Shown: positions 35,226 to 47,755, numbered from the stretch's first letter. The stretch: DNA of 64,000 bases from Halichondria panicea (GCF_963675165.1 NC_087390.1:4039301-4103300), one strand, 5' to 3'. Numbers and translations are program-made. The notes: generated from the letters alone by a model not told the origin.

Positions 35226-37294
35226 TCATCAAAAGTGACTAGATACTGCTTACAAATATGCCATGGACTCCATAATTATTATTATCTTACATGTGACAGT
35301 GAATATGTGTGAATATGTGACAGTGAATTCATCATGGCACCAACACTCAGCTCGTCACCACCTTCACTCAACCTGTCACAATCGACATCGACATCCCGTC
35401 ACTAGCATCAAATCATCAAATCTAGACGATCCGGCACCATCCGACAACTCTTTGGTATTTTTACACGCTTCAGTTGTCAGGTTGCCCATATCATAATTAT
35501 GACCATATCATAATTATGACTGTGAAACAGACTATATCGCTGGATCTTAACAAACTGACCCTTGGTATTTTGGCTTGGTCTGTGCTGGCGACGAAAATGA
35601 TGATAAAATACTGAAATGAAAACACAACGCATGAGTTCTAATGTTCACTCCTTGGGTTTCTTGGCTATAATGATGATGGATAAAAAGAGCAACCATAAAC
35701 ATTTAATAGTAACTTAAGATAACTTAAGAGAGAAATCACGTTTAACTTACAACGTGTCCTGTGTGCTATTGGGGTCTGCAAAAAAATATATATACGTATA
35801 CACACTTTGAGAAAAACAGAGGGTAGGCTTGTAAGCGAGGTGGGCTTAATGACTGTTAGGGTGTCACTAATTTTCGCACAAAAGCTACAGACTGTGCCGG
35901 CTGCTAACTGTAACTGGGAGATCTAGTAGCTCACAGTCTTAGCTCACAGTCTATTGTTTGCATGCATTCTTGTCATTCTTGCGTGTGGGTTACCAAGCAC
36001 AACGCTGGACTGCGCATGCGCACATGCATCCAAGCAAAGATATAGGATTGGCAACGGTAGAAAATTTGAAGCACGCTTACGTCATTGGAATGCATCACTT
36101 TGCCTCGTTGCCTTCAAACTATGGCAATAAAAATAACAGAGTGAACAAGTCCTTAGCGAACAGAACATGAGTAAAAATAATTGAAATATTGGGCAAACCC
36201 ACTGCCAATCCTATGTAAAACCTACTGGTTTTACTAATACTTAAGACAATACTGCATGTCCATTCTCACATTTGATACAAGCTCTGGGCTTGTATGCACA
36301 AGAACTAGATAACATAGATAGACTGATAGTACTGTAGCCATTAATCAATATTCTCCGTAACATGTTCTGTACGACATTTTATTAATACCAAATTTTAATA
36401 AATTATCAACATTTCACAAGTCATATAAACTGAAGCTGCATAATGAACTGCTACTGCATGAGGTAGAGCTGGTGCTATACAGGTCTTTTGCATGTAACAA
36501 AGTCTTTCATTTCGTTTTTTAATATATAGCCCAAAATAGTCAATCAACTCTTCCTTCTTCAGCTTCTTCAGCTTCATAAACTTCATAAATTTCTTCCAGC
36601 ATACTGATAGTACGATGAAGATCTAATAGTATGACTGTGTATGTAGTGGGGGGGAGGGGGGGGCATATGAATGAGTTAGTAAAACACTGTGACCTGGAGC
36701 CAGTTCTGTTTCTTACTATATCTGTAGCCGATAATCAGACCTTACACCATATTTTCTGCAACTGACTAAAATTTAAAGCACAAAACCTGTACCAGTTGAT
36801 GGACCTGACATTGATAAACACTCATGAAGTCAGTATAATTTTAAAAGCATGTGTGTTTCTTAAAAAAGGGAGCATAAAACGTCAGATGAAATAACCACGA
36901 AAATTTGAAGAATAGTAATATGGATGACTACTGTATGGATGAGTACTGTTTCTTAAAAAGGGTTGTAAAAGGGTTGTAAAATTGTAGTTTTTCTGTAGTA
37001 AAAAGTCTTTGTTTCTTTAGTTTTACAAACTGGCAAGATACCAAGCAGCCTGTGATAGTTCAACCTTTTCAACTCCAAACCTTTTCAACTGCCTACTGAC
37101 CTGAATAGTGACTCGCAAAGTACAGTCCAAACATAAAGAAAAAGAAAAACTCAAACTCATTGGACGGTAAGTACTATAAACATACATTATATCGGCTCCT
37201 GTCATTTTTATCACCAACAGTACACTATCAGCCCCGTACATGCAAGACATCAAACCAAACCAAGACATCAAACCAAGACATCAAACCACACACA

Positions 37295-37817
37295 ATGTCT
37301 CTCCAAGGTAATGCCTATTAACTATTAAATATAGGTGATTTGAACCGTAGAAGTATGCCCTAGCTTGAAGACACGAGAGGTAGACGTTAAGTTAAGACTC
37401 TCTGCAACGCTAATGAATCGGCAGCAGTTGAAGTCGGACTCTTCTCCTAGAAAGAGGTATACATGTACATGTACAATATACTGTGATAGGAAGTCTTGTG
37501 ATAGGAAGTCTTACTCGATTCCACCAGCTAAGAAAACGTTATTTCCTGATTTCCTGATGATGTCAAAACTTCTCTCAAACTAGGGTATGTTTGTTTGGGT
37601 ATGTGTTTTGTTTGGGTATGTGTTTGGGTATGTGTTGTGTTTTGAATTAATAACAATTGACACAATGTCATTGATTATTAATTTTATGTATAGCTGTCAA
37701 GTTTTCTCAGCTCAAAGGGCTTGGAGCAGGTACTTGTTTACATGCAAAGTTCGTTGGTACAGTGGACGATGTTTATGGTAAAGTTGTTCTTCTATCCAAG
37801 AAGAAAGATGTTGAGTA
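37295..37817 (+). CDS. Small multi-exon gene, unknown function
   Basis: A 13-nt first exon (MSLQ plus one base, CACAATG context, donor GTAATG) joins in phase to 37351-37456 (VCPSLKTREVDVKLRLSATL, ending SSPRKR before GTATAC). A further coding stretch SIPPAKKTLFPD lies at about 37512-37547. The last exon follows TATGTATAG at 37692 and encodes VKFSQLKGLGAGTCLHAKFV and GTVDDVYGKVVLLSKKKDVE, ending at a stop at 37815-37817. Two short duplications (15 bp at 37482-37511, 8 bp near 37541) confuse the third exon. The protein is not recognised; its last exon looks like a small beta-rich domain. Confidence 0.4.
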
Positions 37818-38681
37818 GGAGGAACTGTAACTGCAGTCAACAAGAAAATTGAATTTTCATAGTAAACATGCAGAAGGATGATGTTTTTGTTTGGAAGACA
37901 TCTCAACTGTCAGTAGAAGATACGTGTAAGGTACCTCATGTAATGCCTTCTTAGGTAGTACTTAACAGCTCCGTATCTAGATGAGTCTCAGAGCTAGATG
38001 ATTCTCAGAGGTCCGAGTCATATGTAGATTCTAGATCTGAGAAGTGAGTCGTACTTTTTAGTTGACTGTTATATGCCACAAATAATAGGGAGGATTGGCA
38101 GTCCCGTGTTTAGCATTATTTTGACTCATGTTCAAACTCTGCAGGGAAAGGCCACATCAAGAAACTGAATGGACAGATAGGCCTTTTCTCTCTTCTCTCA
38201 TTTCATAATCCATGAACGTATGAAATTGCACTATTTCGACGAAGTAAGTGAGTAAGTTTCTTGCCCAGCCCGCATTCTGCACAGGGTTTCCAAACGACTA
38301 CAGTTTCCAAACGACTACAACCTGGATTACAAAGCGCTTCTTCAGATTTGCGATTGCTTCCACGACCTCTCAGTCTCTAACTCTTACCTAGACAATTCCG
38401 CCATCTTTAATGACTCAGCAATTGCAGATAGGCGTGGCTAAGAAACCGTGCGCCTAAAATCAGTGCGCAGTGCTTTCCAGAGCCTGGAGGTGTTGCTTTG
38501 CTTTTCTTCACACCGTTCAGCTCTAGCTCCCTTTCTCTGAAATTCAACATATCAAGCAATATTACTCAGTATAATTATTAGTCCAGAGATATTCGAGAAG
38601 ATATCTGATTGAGAAGATATCTCTTCTTGAACTTCTGTACTGCCTCTTGACGTTCCACTTGTATTGAAAAAGAAAGGGAAT

Positions 38682-39581
38682 CCGACTAGAAAAACATTTG
38701 CAATGTGCCAGGGGAATGTGCCAGGGGAACCACAAAAAAGCGTGGAAACAAGAAATCCGACGAGAGCTCGAGCATAACTCCAATCCGTTACAACGTCATG
38801 AACATGTACAATACATAGTATATAGACTGTGTTCCAGATCCATCTCTACCAGCACCACATCATTCATGCACCGTCCGTGCATGTTACTACTACTACGCAA
38901 CACTGCATGCATGTATTAGGAACATCAATTCATCACAAATCATCATGATTATATGCGCACATGGATGTATAATAAAAGGATTGGTCATCACCCCACCTGC
39001 GTATTTGTATTATAATATGTGACAGGCTCTGGGAAAACAGACCAATTGGCGCAAGCTATAATTTTTGCGATCTATATACCAGATGATAGAGCAAAGAATT
39101 GCCTGCGCATTGATATGCTTAGTTTGCACATACCTTGTTCCATGCCTGAGTTATGTGCGTTGGAAACTCGAAGTTGTAAAACAGCAGTATTGAGAAACGC
39201 CCACTCAAAGATTGCTAAATTGGGAAAAGTAAGGTAATGGTGGCTGTTTAGACAAAGCGCTTTGGTGGAAAGAGTTGGATTCAGAGCATCAGATTTTGCA
39301 GAGAGGTAGTAGAAAGACTACAGATAACTATAATCCAAGAAAAAAATTTATGAGATTATACACTGTAGTCTATAAATCTGGCTTTTGCTCAATACCAATA
39401 TCTGCTCCAATTGGTCTGTTTTCCCAGAGCCTGTCACATATTTGTATTATAATAATTGGCCGGGAAACAACCAGTACATGTGATTGACGTTGTAACGGAT
39501 TGGTCTCGTCGGATTTCTTGTTTCCACGCTTTTTTGTGATTCCCCTGGCCAAACCTAGCAATTTCACATTTTTCTAGTCGG
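38682..39581. mobile_element. Foldback element with inverted arms of about 100 bp
   Basis: The left arm (38682-38795: CCGACTAGAAAAACATT, then AAAAAAGCGTGGAAACAAGA) is the imperfect reverse complement of the right arm (39484-39581). No clear target duplication. A second element (39015-39441) is nested inside. The left arm contains a 13-bp tandem duplication (38702-38727) that the right arm lacks. Confidence 0.7.
39015..39441. mobile_element. Mutator-like MITE, 427 bp, perfect 35-bp ends, 10-bp target duplication
   Basis: The terminal repeats begin ATATGTGACAGGCTCTGGGA and match exactly over 35 bp (39015-39049 and 39407-39441). TTGTATTATA flanks both ends (39005-39014 and 39442-39451). A 9-11 bp target duplication with long terminal repeats fits the Mutator superfamily. 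The interior is non-coding. A second, more degraded copy is at 40004-40337. Confidence 0.82.
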
Positions 39582-40003
39582 AGACATAATGGCGGTATAA
39601 TATATAATTGTATGTAAACATTAATCATGTGTGTAGTCATTAAAGTTTCTGTTTTTGCTATATCAATAATGCCACCAAGCTTAAGGCTACTAAGAAGGTA
39701 ATTGTACTGCAATGTATATGTAATGTGGTACTAGTATAATTATAGGTTATTATGTGCATGGCTTTAATCTATAGTGGCCTATTTATATTTTTGGTAAGAA
39801 ACTTAACTTGAATATATACAAATAATTATATACAATCCATTGTACGGCTACCAGATCTCTCCAAATGGTGATACACATTTAATTGTTGAACACCTAATAA
39901 CTTATCTTTTTAGAAGCTATCAGTGGAGAGCCCGAACATGGACAAATGCAAGGTACATGTATATATAATTATTGTACGTAAATTTTGTTCTGACTATAAT
40001 ATG

Positions 40004-40337
40004 TCTGGGAAAACAGACCAATTGGCGCAAGCTATAATTTTTGCGATCTATATACCAGATGATAGAGCAAAGAAATGCCTACGCAGCACATATCTCGTTC
40101 CATGCCGCGCGTTGGAAACTCGAAGTTGCAGTATTGAGAAACGCCCACTCAAAGATTGGGTAATGGTGTAATGGTGGCTGAGCGCTTTGATTTGATGGAA
40201 AGAGTTGCATCAGATTTTGCAGAGAGGTAGTAAGACTGTAGATAACTATAAGCTGTAGATAACTATAAGCCAAGAAAAATTTTTTGAGATTATACACGGC
40301 TATTGCTCAATACCAATATCTGGTCTGTTTTCCCAGA
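40004..40337. mobile_element. Second copy of the Mutator-like MITE, worn ends
   Basis: TCTGGGAAAACAGACCAATT at the left and its reverse complement near 40321-40337 enclose sequence about 85-90% like 39027-39428 by eye, with several deletions and one extra tandem copy of GTAGATAACTATAAGC. The outermost 12 bp of the terminal repeats seen in the first copy are lost. Confidence 0.75.
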
Positions 40338-40884
40338 GCCGGCCGAGTCGACTGAGATCGAGACTGAGGCCGAGTTGTGACATCTTTCTGGCTGGAGCAA
40401 TATAAAAATGTGCAAAAAAAGACTGTAGCAAAAGTTTGAGAAAGACTCTCGACAAGCAATCTGACAAGACTCTATATACATGTATTATGTTCCTTCATGC
40501 ACGATGAAAACAGATTTTGATATTCATCAATGTTAATAAAAAGTGCATGAGGGTATCCTCTTCAGGAAACAATTACGGCGTGAGTTTCCTCTAAGTGGTA
40601 CCATTGCCATGCTACCTTGTACCCGAAGAGATTGAGCAGAGGTCAGGTTTTGGTTTCGACCTGCCCAAAGTAGTTTTCGAGTTCGAGTGGGTCTTGTGAG
40701 AAATGCTCACTGAGTAGCATTTCTCTGACAACGCACTGTGTGCATGTGCATGGACAATTATTGTCAATTAACTGCATGTTAGTACATAGTATAAGTTGTC
40801 TGTTCAGCTCATATGCTTTACTCAGCAACATGGTAATCTTCACGTCCATTCACGCTGATTGTGATATATATATAAAGGCCTAGT

Positions 40885-40970
40885 CGCTCATCAGCTGGGC
40901 GGCTTCAAGTTTGGCTTCTTCCTCCGCTGATAGGTCGAAGAATTTGTCATCAGTGACTCTGTTGTGTCAA
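40885..40970 (-). CDS. Possible C-terminal exon of an unknown gene
   Basis: After an acceptor ACACAACAG, the minus strand reads TDDKFFDLSAEEEAKLEAAQ and LMSD to a TAG stop at about 40885. The acidic, Ala/Glu-rich helix looks like a real protein tail, but no upstream exon could be fixed, so confidence is low. Confidence 0.25.
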
Positions 40971-41819
40971 TGCTGTCATAGAAACTGAATCACTTAAAAC
41001 CTATAATACATCAATAAAAATAATAGCATGCAGGATGTAGCTTAGTTATTATTATACTGCATGCATGCACAATCAGATCGATACGTGATGTACTTACTTC
41101 TGCTGCAAGGTTCACTCAGAGTACGATGTCAAATTGACATGTTCTCGGGAGAGCTTTTTCAAAAGAAAAAGCCCTTGTGTGACCTTTCAGCAAGCATAAG
41201 TTTATGTTGGTACAGGGAGCGGAGATGAGTCCAGCTGATGTGTTCTATATGCATGCATGTTAGAAGACAAGCTCACACAAGTATTCCTACACTCATCATT
41301 ACCTCCTATTGATTTCTGACCACAATAAAACTGTGCAAAATCAATTCTCAACCTACGCAACCTCTTGTGTTGTGGTGTTGTGAAAAATGATTTCTCGTAT
41401 GATTTCTCGTGGAAGTTAATAGTTCACGGACATGAAGTTCTGCATTTGTCAACTTCTACTGTTCCACAACGTCGGCTCATCTCCTCACAGTCATTGATTC
41501 ATCGACTGGCAACACAGATGAACGGCACACAGATGAACGCTTTACAAAAAGTTTATCTATCTAAAACGGTACACTATACGAACAACGGGGCTGTGAAAAT
41601 TATTTACGTACGGCACATAGTCGCCATTCTCGAAAGTCATCAGATTCTCAGAAATTTACCAACAACAGATACTTAAACACACCCCACATAAACACACCAC
41701 AAAAAACACAGAAACTGAAATCACTACGCGTCAATAGCTGAACAAGAGACTAAAATTGAAGATTGATAAATTGTCCACTTTGAATGGAAACAACAAATGA
41801 AGGCCACAGATTTCAGACA

Positions 41820-42392
41820 AATGAGATGGCAACGATGATTAAGTGGTGCCTTAATTTTTGTAGCATACCATAGACTTTCTCTGACCTCATCTCATCAAAG
41901 AGAATCACCATGTACTTCTGCCAATCTCCAAGAGAAACTTCCTCAACGGACCGTAGTGAGTCACGTTCAGTACGCTCAGATGTTGGTGACAAGCACTCTT
42001 CACAAGTGATTGGGTTCACTGAGGTGATTTGAAAGACCAGCTGGAGCGGAACGTCCATCCATTGTTGTTCTAGGGCCCGTACGCTCACTTCCCAACTACT
42101 GGTGTTCAGGAAGCACTAGGCTTTAAAGTAGTCGCTTTGACCGGAGATGGAGCCCGCAAATTTTCAGCAGAATCCCAAGAGGAGATTTGTTACAAGACCG
42201 AAGATAGCTTTATCTTGAAGTTCAATAGTACAGGAGGCAAGGACCTCCTCTGCCTCATTGCTAGTTACGCCCCTTTATCTACTTTTTTGAAAACAACCAG
42301 AAATTGCTGGTCCCACTCTTTTGGTCATGGCTGCACTAGAAAGCTTTGCACGTTTTATATCTATCAGAGTTCTAATTATTTAAGTTATTGAT
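41820..42392. pseudogene. P-element-like transposase in two head-to-head pieces
   Basis: On the plus strand, EALGFKVVALTGDGA (about 42105-42150) and LKTTRNCWSHSFGHGCTRKL (about 42285-42345) match conserved blocks of P-element/THAP9-like transposases. On the minus strand just to the left, SLGDWQKYMVILFDEMRSEK (about 41890-41950) resembles the earlier RNase H-like block with its catalytic Asp in FDEM. The two parts meet near 42090 in opposite orientation, so the element is either inverted internally or two fragments lie side by side. Confidence 0.5.
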
Positions 42393-43209
42393 TACAAGAC
42401 ATCACATTTCTAAGAGTTCATAATAATGATTGTTGATCCATGCCATGCCATGCCATGCAGAAGTCCAAGTCTATAATTAATGATTAATGGATGATCAGTG
42501 TAGAGCTCTCTTCCCACAGTAGCTATATAGTGTATGTAGCCAGGAGTATTATGTAGCCAGGAGTATACTGACTAATGTAAAAGGCTGCTAATGTAAAACA
42601 TGCAATATGGCACAGATTGAAAACATACGTATAGATGGTTGGCAGAAGTTAGAAGACATTCACACACTCTGTATTTACTTGGGTCGCTAGTAGTAATCAA
42701 ATCCCACATCTTTCACAGTTACCATATATGGGTTAAGCCTTCTACACAGTTAGATGCTCCTTCTCTTTATGTGCTCCTGATAATAGTAACCCTACGTCAT
42801 CATCTCTCAATGACTGTACTGGGCATTGCATAAACATACTTTTTCCATCTACACGCCCGTGCTGACAGTGAATGCAGCAGAGTATTTATATACCGGCGTC
42901 TTATTATACCAACAGCATTTTCTACAAACACTGAGTCATTATTCTCTGCGCAGCAGGCCAGGTATTATACCAAAATGATTCGACGGTATAATTATAGTTA
43001 CTGACTTGAATGATTGAATGAAAATAAATTACTAAAATTTTATACTACAGGTTTGAAAACTCAATATGAAAACTCAATAGCAGACGACTTCATCCCCTAC
43101 GCGGGTATGTATATATATATGTGATACATATGTTAGCCTACAAAGCCTACAAAGTATAAAAGGATAGAGCAGAGCTCAAAATGATACCAGAATTGAATAG
43201 TTTATTCAA

Positions 43210-43480
43210 AGGTCAAAGGTGCAAAGGTGTCGGGAATATAAGGATGTTCAGCCCGAAATGGAGGAGAAAATGTGGCAAATGGGAATATTTTCTCGTTCTA
43301 CTGGGGAAGGTTTGATAAACATTGTTTTCTGGTCGCTTGTAAGATGTTTGGACTCCGCGGCGCTGATGATCTTAGTTCATCATTGGCAATGCTCCGCTTA
43401 GAGCTGGCAAGGAGGTTTGCACCAGCGAAAGATTCACCTCACCTCCACATATATGTACACTTAATGAACACTTAATGAAC
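43210..43480 (+). pseudogene. DUF3504-like (ZMYM2/QRICH1, Crypton-related) fragment
   Basis: EMEEKMWQMGIFSRSTGEGL and INIVFW, then in the next frame CKMFGLRGADDL, resemble the start of the DUF3504 region (..LW..G.LG...P..LLNTV.F.N...FGLRG..EH). A frameshift separates the two halves near 43330. Only about 90 codons are recognisable. Confidence 0.4.
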
Positions 43481-43559
43481 TGTACCAAGATGCAGTCCTA
43501 AATGAAATTGAATTTATTGAACAAAAGAAAAAAATTATTCACACACTGATATTTACGGT

Positions 43560-44330
43560 ATACGTGCACTATCATAATTATTGGTTTTTGAAGTCAATTG
43601 TATCCTGCGTGTTGAATCCAATGACAGCAATCTGTTTGGGAAATTGAATGAAAGGATGAAGTATGAGTGATTCACAGTCAAAGACAGTAGAGACTCGCGC
43701 TTACTTCCTCGATCGGGTTGAGGACAGGTAGTAAAGAAGAGCGATTCTATGAGATAAGCAACTCCACTGACGTGGTGAATAGACGCATTGTCCATAACAA
43801 CAACATTGTGAGGGTTGATTCCATGAGATGTGGGAGCTCATTACCATCAACTGAGGTAGTAACGCAATGACAATCAAGGATGCCGCTTGTAGAAATAGCG
43901 GCAATTGCATTAACTCGTTGACCTCCAACTAAAAGCCTTCTGAGACAGCAGGCTTACCCCGAACACTGTAATTCGGCCCCAGTCTCGTCAGGATGGCCTG
44001 TGAAGATTTGCATGTCCTGAAGGTACACTGCACGTTGAAAGTCATCTCGTTGCTTGGCAACAAGAATCATCTTTTGTCTTGTTATCATGAAGGCTGTCTC
44101 ATCATGAAGGATTTTCTGAATTTCTCGTAAGTTGGCCTGTCTGTTATTGTTTCTAAGATGATGAGTTTGTCGATCTCAGTAACCACAGCTGAACCACTAT
44201 TAGGAGGGTGCTTTCTCTTCCAGCGAAGGACAAACACACAAACTTTCAGCTACTTGACGATGAGACTTGCCCTGCATCTCAACCTGCATGGTGCACCATT
44301 CTCCACCTCAGATCATTGAGCTTCTTTTTA
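43560..44330 (-). pseudogene. IS630/Tc1-like (DDE_3) transposase, fragmented
   Basis: Minus-strand blocks in order: DETGA (about 44000), YSVRGKPAVSEG (about 43945-43980), GGQRVNAIAAISTSGILDCH (about 43865-43925) and VVMDNASIHHVSGVAYLIES (second Asp, about 43735-43800). The C-terminal Asn-Pro-x-Glu block is reduced (LNPIEE-like remnants near 43710). Frameshifts separate the blocks. Same family as the plus-strand copy at 52.6-53.4 kb. Confidence 0.65.
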
Positions 44331-44962
44331 GTTCACAAGACATAAGTATCTAGACTAGCTGTGATTAATGTAATTATATGCAGACAAACTAGATCTAACT
44401 TCCTAATTTGGAAATTAAAGCTTGACATGTTGCAAGGATACCTGTAGCTATCTAACTGTGCTAGTATACTACTAGTGCTATTGCTGGATAAGAACGGAAA
44501 CATTGCTGCTATATTTTGTTCTGTTTGTACAATATGTTTGCTAGCTATTCCCATTTTAGACACAGCAAACCAGGGGTGATGATATAGGAACAAAACTTAG
44601 CTCAGTAGCTAAGAGTCTGTAGGTAGTCAGTCTGAGCGCTATGGACTACCCAATACATAGCTGATAAAAAGATAAACCCTTCAGACTGTCCAGTAGCCTA
44701 CGTCACACGTTCAGATAGAGCATCACGTGATGCGTTTCCAATCCCTTTCCTTCTTCTATCTATGGTTCCATGCTCTGACTTTCAGTCTGAAGTCATAGTC
44801 ATATGCAATGTACCCTCTAGTTCTGGCTCTAGTTCTGGCTACCTCATAACGCTCCCCTTCATAACACACTCTCCTTCCCTTCGAATGGATCTGACACGAA
44901 GTGGACATTATAGAGTGGACATTATAGAGTTAATTAAACGGGATCTATGTAATCATATAGTA

Positions 44963-45246
44963 CAGTAGAACCTCAATTATCCGGACACCTTGGTTCCCCA
45001 GAAGCAGGCCGGATACGTGAATATGCCGGATAATCGAATAGATAAACCACGCCTTGATCCACCCAATTTATTGATAAAAAGCAGTGCCACATGGTTGGCG
45101 CAGAAGATAAGCAGGCATGTCTCCATGGTAACAGCTGCAATGCGCATGCGCATACTAGGGACACGCCCATTTTCTGGATTATTTAATCTGATTAAAAAGA
45201 AACTGCCAAGCCGGATAATGAGGGCCGGATAATCGAGATTCTACTG
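44963..45246. mobile_element. pogo/Tigger-like MITE, 284 bp
   Basis: The left end CAGTAGAACCTCAATTATCC and right end (reverse complement CAGTAGAATCTCGATTATCC) are terminal inverted repeats, flanked by TA at 44961-44962 and 45247-45248. CAGTxGAACCTCGATTATCCG-type ends are characteristic of pogo/Tigger elements. Interior non-coding. Confidence 0.82.
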
Positions 45247-45991
45247 TACCCTTCTGCTACTGTACCCTTCTGTCTACTGTACCGGCCTATGACACATCTT
45301 CTTTGTGGCTAATTATGCTTGTTGGTGCAAACCTTATTACGTAACAGTATAATTTTCTGCTGTCAAGTTGTACTTTTGGACTCTAGCATTTAGCCTCACT
45401 ATCTTTGTTCCCTTAGAAAGTATAATTTTATAGAAGCATGCCTGTATAATTATACGTATGGATAATTCACCAAGAGAAGCGGCTGTGATGTGATGTTGCT
45501 GTGATGTTGCAGTATATAATTCTGGTTTGATGATTTTTATTGAGACTAATGAGTAATAAACTAGAGCACTAAAGTGCAAACCCTCGGCTGGTGACATGAT
45601 TATAAAGAAACCAGAAGACTGATATAATGCAGTGCATATAGTGATGTTGTTATCATCATCATGCATGACTTGCACAGCAACTCAGGAGCAATAAAACTAA
45701 GCCAGACTGGAGGCATGCTGAACATTTGAGAACAGGTAGTACTACTATAAATATATGCACTGTGGATTAGGATCACAGCAAAGAAGCATGGAGTCTCAGA
45801 GAAGTATGGCTCCAGGTCCTGCATGGATCCCAGTCAGCTAAAGCAAGCTTTCTGCTTTAGTTACCCTGTTCCAATATTGTTCCTGGTATATACAGCTTTC
45901 TACTTTAGTGACCCTGTTCCATTGTTTCTGGACCTGGTACAGGATCACTTCAGTTATAAGTGACGCATGTGCAAGTTCTGTTCAAGCTACA

Positions 45992-46253
45992 TTTTGCTCG
46001 CTTTTATTAGACAACGAAGCTTTAACACCGAAAGCTGCCACTATTAGAAGCACTGACTTGTTGTGTGGAGGCTACCCATGCTGTAAACGCAGTGCTAGAG
46101 CATCCAGGTAAGCAGACCCAGTCACAAGCTTCTTAGCTTTTGCTCGTTTTTATTTGACAACGAAGGTTTAACATGAAATTCTGCCACTATTAAAATTAAT
46201 AACTTGTTGTATGAAGGCTATCCATGCTGTAAACGCAGTGCTGTGGCATCCAG
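45992..46253 (+). repeat. Tandem duplicated exon-like unit, period 146 bp
   Basis: Copies at 45992-46107 and 46138-46253. Each ends in CATGCTGTAAACGCAGTGCT...CATCCAG followed by a good donor (GTAAGC and GTGAGT). One frame is open through both (TCCVEATHAVNAVLEHP and TCCMKAIHAVNAVLWHP), so they may be alternative exons of an unknown plus-strand gene. Confidence 0.5.
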
Positions 46254-46435
46254 GTGAGTAGATTCACCTGTCACAAACAAACAAACCAACCAAACGACTA
46301 CTATAACCCGTGGCCGCCCACGCGCCTCAGGTTAATTAAGGTACACCAGGGAGACTGGACTAACATAATTGGGCAAGCTAACCACTGTGACACTTGAAGT
46401 GTTTGTGGTAAAGAGTGGGTTGTGGGTTGTGGGTA

Positions 46436-46768
46436 TGGTTTTGAGGGATATTGATAGCTCTTTTTCACACAGGAAATGCTTTTTGACAGCAGAGAGCACA
46501 AACAAGAAAGGGGATTTTATGAAGTGTCTCAACTCATCTTACAAGTCGCTTTACTGACAAGGAGTATAAGCTGCCCCAGCGATCAAAAAACAAGGACAAC
46601 GGAATATGGGTTTTCTCTCGTGATGTTTTCCTGTCGATGACAGGAGAACAGCTGCCTTGTGATCTAAACGAAATGGTGTGGATTGGCCACATACATTCAG
46701 GTCCGGGAGTGGCAAACGAAGTGCAGTTCGTATTTCATTGCCATTTAGCACAGATCCCCTCTGTTTAG
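46436..46768 (+). CDS. Coding fragment, unknown protein
   Basis: An open stretch encodes SSFSHRKCFLTAESTNKKGD, then after a 1-bp frameshift near 46546 RFTDKEYKLPQRSKNKDNGI, WVFSRDVFLSMTGEQLPCDL and NEMVWIGHIHSGPGVANEVQ, ending at TAG 46766-46768. There is no start codon of its own. The composition looks like real protein, but I recognise no family. It may be an exon of the gene suggested by the duplicated exons just upstream. Confidence 0.35.
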
Positions 46769-47002
46769 TGCTGCACACCGTTAGGGATTACTTTGCACGC
46801 ACACAACTCACCATCTCCTCGACTCTCCTCGACTCTCACCAAACCTTTTGAAGAAGTTCAAATCCTGTTCGGTGTCCCTTGCTTTTGGTGAATCTTCTAC
46901 AGGAAACGTTTGGGTGGGTGTGGTCGTTTGGACAGAATATATTTAGCAAAGTGTCTCTTTGTGTTCCACATCTTGCACACCAAAAAGGTGACATCGATAG
47001 GC

Positions 47003-47534
47003 CCAGAAACCGACTGCTAATTTCACACCCTCATACCAGCAGAGGTAGGGAGTTAATTGGTCATGTATAATTACCGTATATCTTCTAATTTATCGGACAC
47101 TTCTTTTGGGCAATTTTCGTTGTTCTAATACAACGGACACTCCAGTACTTTAATATTACATTTGTTCTAAATATCTCTAAATATCCAGACAATACCTTGA
47201 AAAGTTGAGTTACCATTCATAGACGGTAAGTAAGACTTGGAGTGCTGCAGTTAGCAACTATTCAGTCGTACCTTGTTCTATTAAACTTAGCTAGCTCGCA
47301 TGCAGCTGCTTGCTTGTTTCGGACACTTCGCATGCTCTATAAAATCTGTTCCAATTATACCCAGACAATTTCCAAAATAATTATTTTTTGCTGTCCGTTG
47401 CTGTCCGATGATATACGGTTATAGGTATGTGCCTGATAGGCCCAATGGACACCAGAAACCGACTGCTAATTTCACACACTCATACCAGCAGAGGTAGGGA
47501 GTTAATTGGTCATGTATAATTATAGGTATGTGCC
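47003..47534. repeat. Segmental duplication, one copy filled by a MITE and one empty
   Basis: A block beginning CAGAAACCGACTGCTAATTT and ending GTCATGTATAATTA is present at about 47003-47073 and 47453-47522, followed in both by TAGGTATGTGCCT. In the first copy a 345-bp element separates the two parts. The second copy shows the uninterrupted site. Confidence 0.85.
47074..47418. mobile_element. MITE, 345 bp, TTA target duplication
   Basis: The ends CCGTATATC and GATATACGG are inverted repeats, continuing as (T)CTAATTTATCGGACA against TGTCCGATGAT. TTA is duplicated on both sides (47071-47073 and 47419-47421), and the paralogous empty site at 47520-47522 has a single TTA. A TTA/TAA target fits a PIF/Harbinger-type element; a TA target with one extra base is the alternative. 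Confidence 0.82.
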
Positions 47535-47755
47535 TAATGATAGAGTTCAGAGTTCAGTCGACCTGCTGAGAAAATGGAAATTGTGAAAGTGCAAGAATGG
47601 GCTATTGTGTGTCACTTGGGGAGAAGTTCTTTCTGTCTGGTGTAGATGAGATCATACTACCCGAGTTTAGTCAGGCAGTTGGAGACACTGTGACTTGAGG
47701 GACTTGAGGTACGTATGACGTACGTAATTGAAGTCATTTATCATTTTTTCACAGA

